NCBI GenBank assembly: GCA_037157565.1
Contig: JAZHRO010000012.1
Coordinates: 58,519,501 to 58,583,500 of the forward strand
Source: Thalassia testudinum
Taxonomy: Eukaryota; Streptophyta; Magnoliopsida; Alismatales; Hydrocharitaceae
Length of the DNA: 64,000 bases
Direction of reading: 5' to 3'
Part shown: positions 60,329-64,000 of the stretch, in pieces
Numbering within the stretch: position 1 is the first letter of the stretch
Layout: each line of letters begins with the position of its first letter
Position numbers and translations under genes: made by a program
Notes under the pieces: generated by a model
Database searches by the model: none
The model's input: only the letters and a program-made list of their open reading frames with translations
What the model was told of the DNA's origin: nothing

Positions 60329-63300
60329 GCTTCATTGTGCCTAGCTGATGGCGTTAAACTTAGCGCTTAACTGGAGGGAACCCGTCATCTTTTGAAAACC
60401 TAAAAACCTTCCTAACATATCCTTTTGCTGGATTCATATTGCACTTTAGGGCTTGTCCATTAGAACAGCCGACTCCACCTTTGGTACATGTATCAAAGCT
60501 TGAAATTATTCACAACAGTCATTTCGACCCATTCACCACCCACATGCTCTAATGTATGATCTAGATTGAACTCAAACCCACCTAAGTTACAATGATGACA
60601 TTGCAAATTATAGGTATGGGAGGGTATTAAAGTGCAAAACGTTGTAAAATCAATGCATGGAAGGGTTTTATCTAACAAAAAAAAAAGAGGAGAAAGGAGG
60701 AAAGGAGAGGTCAATTTGAACTAATGAAAAAAGGAGAAGAAGAAAAGAAAAGAAAAAGAGAAAAAGGAGAAAAAAAAAGAAAAAAGAGAGTCCCTAGAAA
60801 CTGAATATGGAACCTACCTAGCTTCTAAGTTAGATCGGAAGATGAATTATGACTTGGAAGGCGAAAACTATGGTTTCTTTTGCATCTAGACAATCTTTCG
60901 AAAAATATTGTTGGTGTACATTGTTGTAGTAAGATCAAATTTGAAGTGGTTCATTTCGGGAGTTGTACCTATTAGTGCACTCTGTTAGTAAATTGAGCAA
61001 AGTTAACTGAGAACCAGGGGAAAGAATGAGAGAGATTTGGAAATAGTAATTTTCAATTTATTTGGGTTTCATATACATGTGCTAGAATTAGATTTTCTTT
61101 TCTAGTGTAATATTATGTGAATATATGCACTGAATTGATCCACTTCCCACCCGCCAAATATTCAGTTCCTACTTCAAATTGGCATTTTGAGTTATCTGGG
61201 TATTTGGTCAGATTCCAATTTTATCCAACCACTCGTATAATCATCAACTAAGGTAAATTGTGCAGCTTATAAGTAGGGTAATCTTCTCGCTGGTATTGGG
61301 CATTTCAAGTTAGCTTATCGTTCATTTTACTCTCAATGCTCTACGTGCACCATATGAATATCTAAAGAGTGACTTAAAGGACAACATATTAACTTTCAGC
61401 AGTGATGTCAAGGGCACCTCCTCCGTCAAAAGGATGAAATCCAAATATTTTAAAGCATGCCATCTTGATTCAACATATTTTTCCTTTGAAAGGCCTTAAC
61501 TCAATGTATGGAGGTGGTATTTTCTTTAATTGTCGTGAAGAAGGTTAGTAGATGGAGCATGCTCCTTGCAAGAGATCCCTGTGAGGGACGACACAATAGT
61601 ATATATTCCTTTTTTTTTTTGAGAGAACTAATAGTATTTATTCTTGACAAAGTAAATAGGTTAACCCAATTTCATGCCATATGCTGGATATGCGGCAAAT
61701 TACATCCAACTTTTTAGTGCAAGGGAACCCTTTCATTCATAATAATCTCATGAGCTGTTAGAATCGCCAATGTCTGCAAAACATTTTGGATGAATATAGG
61801 AAGGGAAGGGAATTTTTGGTCCAATGGAAATTGCAAAAGAGGCTCTTCTAATTAGAAATGCAATATTAATTTTCATCTCTACCCCAACAATTAATCTCAC
61901 TAGAACATTTAGCTACAAGGTGTGATGAGGAAGTGGATGAATCGTTCACATCTTTGTCGTGTATCATTTGTATTGCAGTTTTTGGGCTCTTGGCTCACAT
62001 GTTTTGAATAAATCTAATAAAAAACATATTTAAAGCAGCATATACAAAATTAACAAACGTTGGTTCATTGTTTTTGCTAAATTGTGTTGTGGTGCTCTCA
62101 ATAAATCCCTAAATCAGGAAAAAAAAAGGAATTGAAACTAAAAATTCATTTGCTAAAAGGGATCCCCAAGTAATTTTGGGGCAACATCAACTAGGTCTAT
62201 TTCAAAAGTTTTCAAAATGGCACTTGAAGTTTGTTAATTGCAACATTTTACTCTTTATATCACAGTATGAGCAAAGATGGTAATATATTATCATCACCTA
62301 CAATGTAAGAATCCTTCGTGTCTTCTTTAGCAATCCCCCCCTTTTCACTCATTGTTTTCCACTTTCATTGCATATTAGAGCTTTTTATGTAACAAACCAT
62401 TAAACAAATTGCTAGAATTTAGAATACGAAATAGGTGATGATGAGTGTGGCTAAAGAACAAAAGAAAGATCGAAGACTTGACATCATAGACAAAGACTTA
62501 TGGTCATTTTTGCTTGCATCGCTTATAATTGTGACGAGAGATCAAACGTCACATATTTAGGTGAAAAAATTAAAACCCAATTATTCCTAGCATTTAGATA
62601 ATTTCTGATCTTGCTAGTTATGGTGTTGTGTACATCGCAATCTCCTATATCTTGAAAAAAAGTAAATAAAAGAAAAATTGCATTATGTTTTTTTCATTTC
62701 TTTTTTAAACTATACCCTCCTACTAGTTTTATGCCCCTTAGGAAGGGGGGCCACTCCTTTTTCATCAAATGGCCAAGGATGGCTCGGATAGGATAGGGAG
62801 TGAAAAAGATAAGAGGAGGACTTTCACCTTTTCTATTTATCTTCTTCCTGCCCATTTTATTTATCATCTCCACTTGTTTGTTAAGTAATCCCTTTTCTTA
62901 AAGTACGGATAGTGATGAGGGAGCAAAAATTCCTATGTTCAATCTAACAAGCCCGAGTGATAAAGCCACCTTAAATAAGCATGACAAATTAGCCCAAGAC
63001 GATCATAAATTGGGCACAAATCCAGCTACAAAAAAAAATGGGCAAACTCACTTAAAGGGTCTCCACCTATTTAACTAATATAAGCAAGGGAACAAAGGTC
63101 AAGCTAGATCCACCATAACTAGATCTACTAAAGACTTCGAACCAGATCAGGCGATAAGACCAGCAAAGATAGTTGGCACGCTTAGGTAGCTACCTCAGTT
63201 GTTCTTCTTTCTAGCCCTTGTTTACTTCCTCCCCCACCCTTTTCTGCATCCTAAAAGACAAAAAACGTGACCTCTTTGCAACCCAAGTCTCGACAACATG

Positions 63301-64000
63301 CCACCATTGAGGAGGCACAACATACAAGATGCGAGTAAAGGTGTTGGGGTCGGACAAGTGTTTGGGAGTGGAGTTGTCAATGCTTGACAATAGGTGGAGG
63401 CTCAATGGTAGTGGATTGCATGAGATTTGTTTTTCATTTTGATTGATGAAGCAATCTTGGATTCAATTGTCTTTCATTTTGAGGTTAGAGATCTTTTTCT
63501 TTTTATTTTTGGTGCTTTGAATTAGGTTTTTGACTATTTTATTAATGGAGTAATCTACTTCTATGATTGGTAGTTGAGTTTGCCTTTGGGTATTTTCTAA
63601 TGGATAGATCTGTATTATATGTTTCTTGCGAGATTGGGTTTACCTCTAATTTAAGGATGGATTGTATTTTTTGCTTCTTGCTTGATAATGCTATGATGCA
63701 CAGTAATGCAATTTTTGGGATCTAGTATGACGTGTCAGGTGTGTAAAACCCTTGGTCAGGTCATCTTCTAAGATTAATTTAAGCTACATAAAGTGTGGAT
63801 TGTTTTCAATGAAAGTGGGAATTTTGGAGGAGTTACTTAAAAATCTTAGTCACAAGGAATGATATGATTGATCTCTTCTTTGGATACTTATTTTATGGAA
63901 GTGCTCTTATGGTTAATAGTAATTTTAATTCATTTCAGTTTACAAGTTGTTAAAAAAAAAGGTCATTCAATTTTGGAGGGACATATGATATGAAAATATT
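60329..64000. other. 3.7-kb tail without a recognised gene
   Basis: The first ~150 bases may still be the post-pol tail of the integrase-bearing element. A purine-rich run lies at 60680-60790. From there to the end the sequence looks like ordinary AT-rich intergenic DNA with poly-A/T runs. No frame over 75 codons was seen, and none of the short frames has a recognisable family. Confidence 0.4.
61595..61643. repeat. 21-bp poly-T insertion flanked by a 14-bp duplication
   Basis: AATAGTATATATTC (61595-61608) and AATAGTATTTATTC (61630-61643) match at 13 of 14 positions. They enclose a T-run plus GAGAGAACT, which is a poly-A tail on the minus strand. This resembles the footprint of a very short, 5'-truncated LINE or SINE insertion. 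Confidence 0.6.

Noticed and set aside
63211..63405. 64-codon minus frame near the right end
   Set aside because: Short, no family recognised, no promoter or splice context seen.

Overview
The window reads as nuclear DNA of a flowering plant, from a transposon-rich intergenic tract. The grounds are GT-AG introns inside a CACTA transposon, Athila/Tat-type Ty3-gypsy retrotransposons with tRNA-Asp primer sites, kilobase-scale LTRs, and the absence of bacterial gene layout. The species cannot be told from the sequence. No intact host gene, rRNA, tRNA gene or CRISPR array was found. Nearly every long reading frame that carries a recognisable domain belongs to a transposon and is broken by stops or frameshifts.

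Left part (1-8679): a minus-strand Athila-like retrotransposon (element I) runs off the left edge and ends with its 5' LTR at 3568-6463. It sits inside the leader of a second minus-strand element (II), whose 5' LTR is 6952-8679. Middle-left (8680-21237): mostly unclassified, very AT-rich in 12.4-14.5 kb, with an inverted pair of ~0.4-kb sequences (about 9.54 and 15.06 kb), a perfect 56-bp palindrome and two hAT-like MITEs.

Centre (21238-38015): one decayed CACTA (En/Spm) transposon, 16,778 bp, flanked by the 3-bp duplication ACA. It carries on the minus strand a TNP2-type transposase relic and a seven-exon TNPA/Ptta-type relic, plus two similar 42-nt candidate microexons and a 43-bp-period tandem repeat. 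Two solo LTRs of a chromovirus-like family (about 2.75 kb each) were later inserted into it.

Right part (38016-60330): a stack of nested insertions. A solo LTR (38225-43556, duplication ATAGG) is itself split by another solo LTR of the same broad family (39275-41965, duplication TCAAC). Next comes a fragment of a Tat-like element, split by a complete 11.1-kb plus-strand Athila element (III, 43908-55046), with Tat gag resuming after it. This is followed by a copia-type zinc-knuckle fragment joined to an Athila integrase, and that integrase is split by a third solo LTR (57625-60195, duplication TGGAG). The tail (60.3-64 kb) shows no recognised gene.

The genes do not work together as a cellular pathway. 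I found no convincing undescribed cellular system. What stands out is the well-resolved order of insertions (exact target-site duplications), one LTR family present five times in one orientation, the duplicated microexon/minisatellite architecture of the CACTA element, and an AGACGTCT-type palindrome recurring in three unrelated transposon families.
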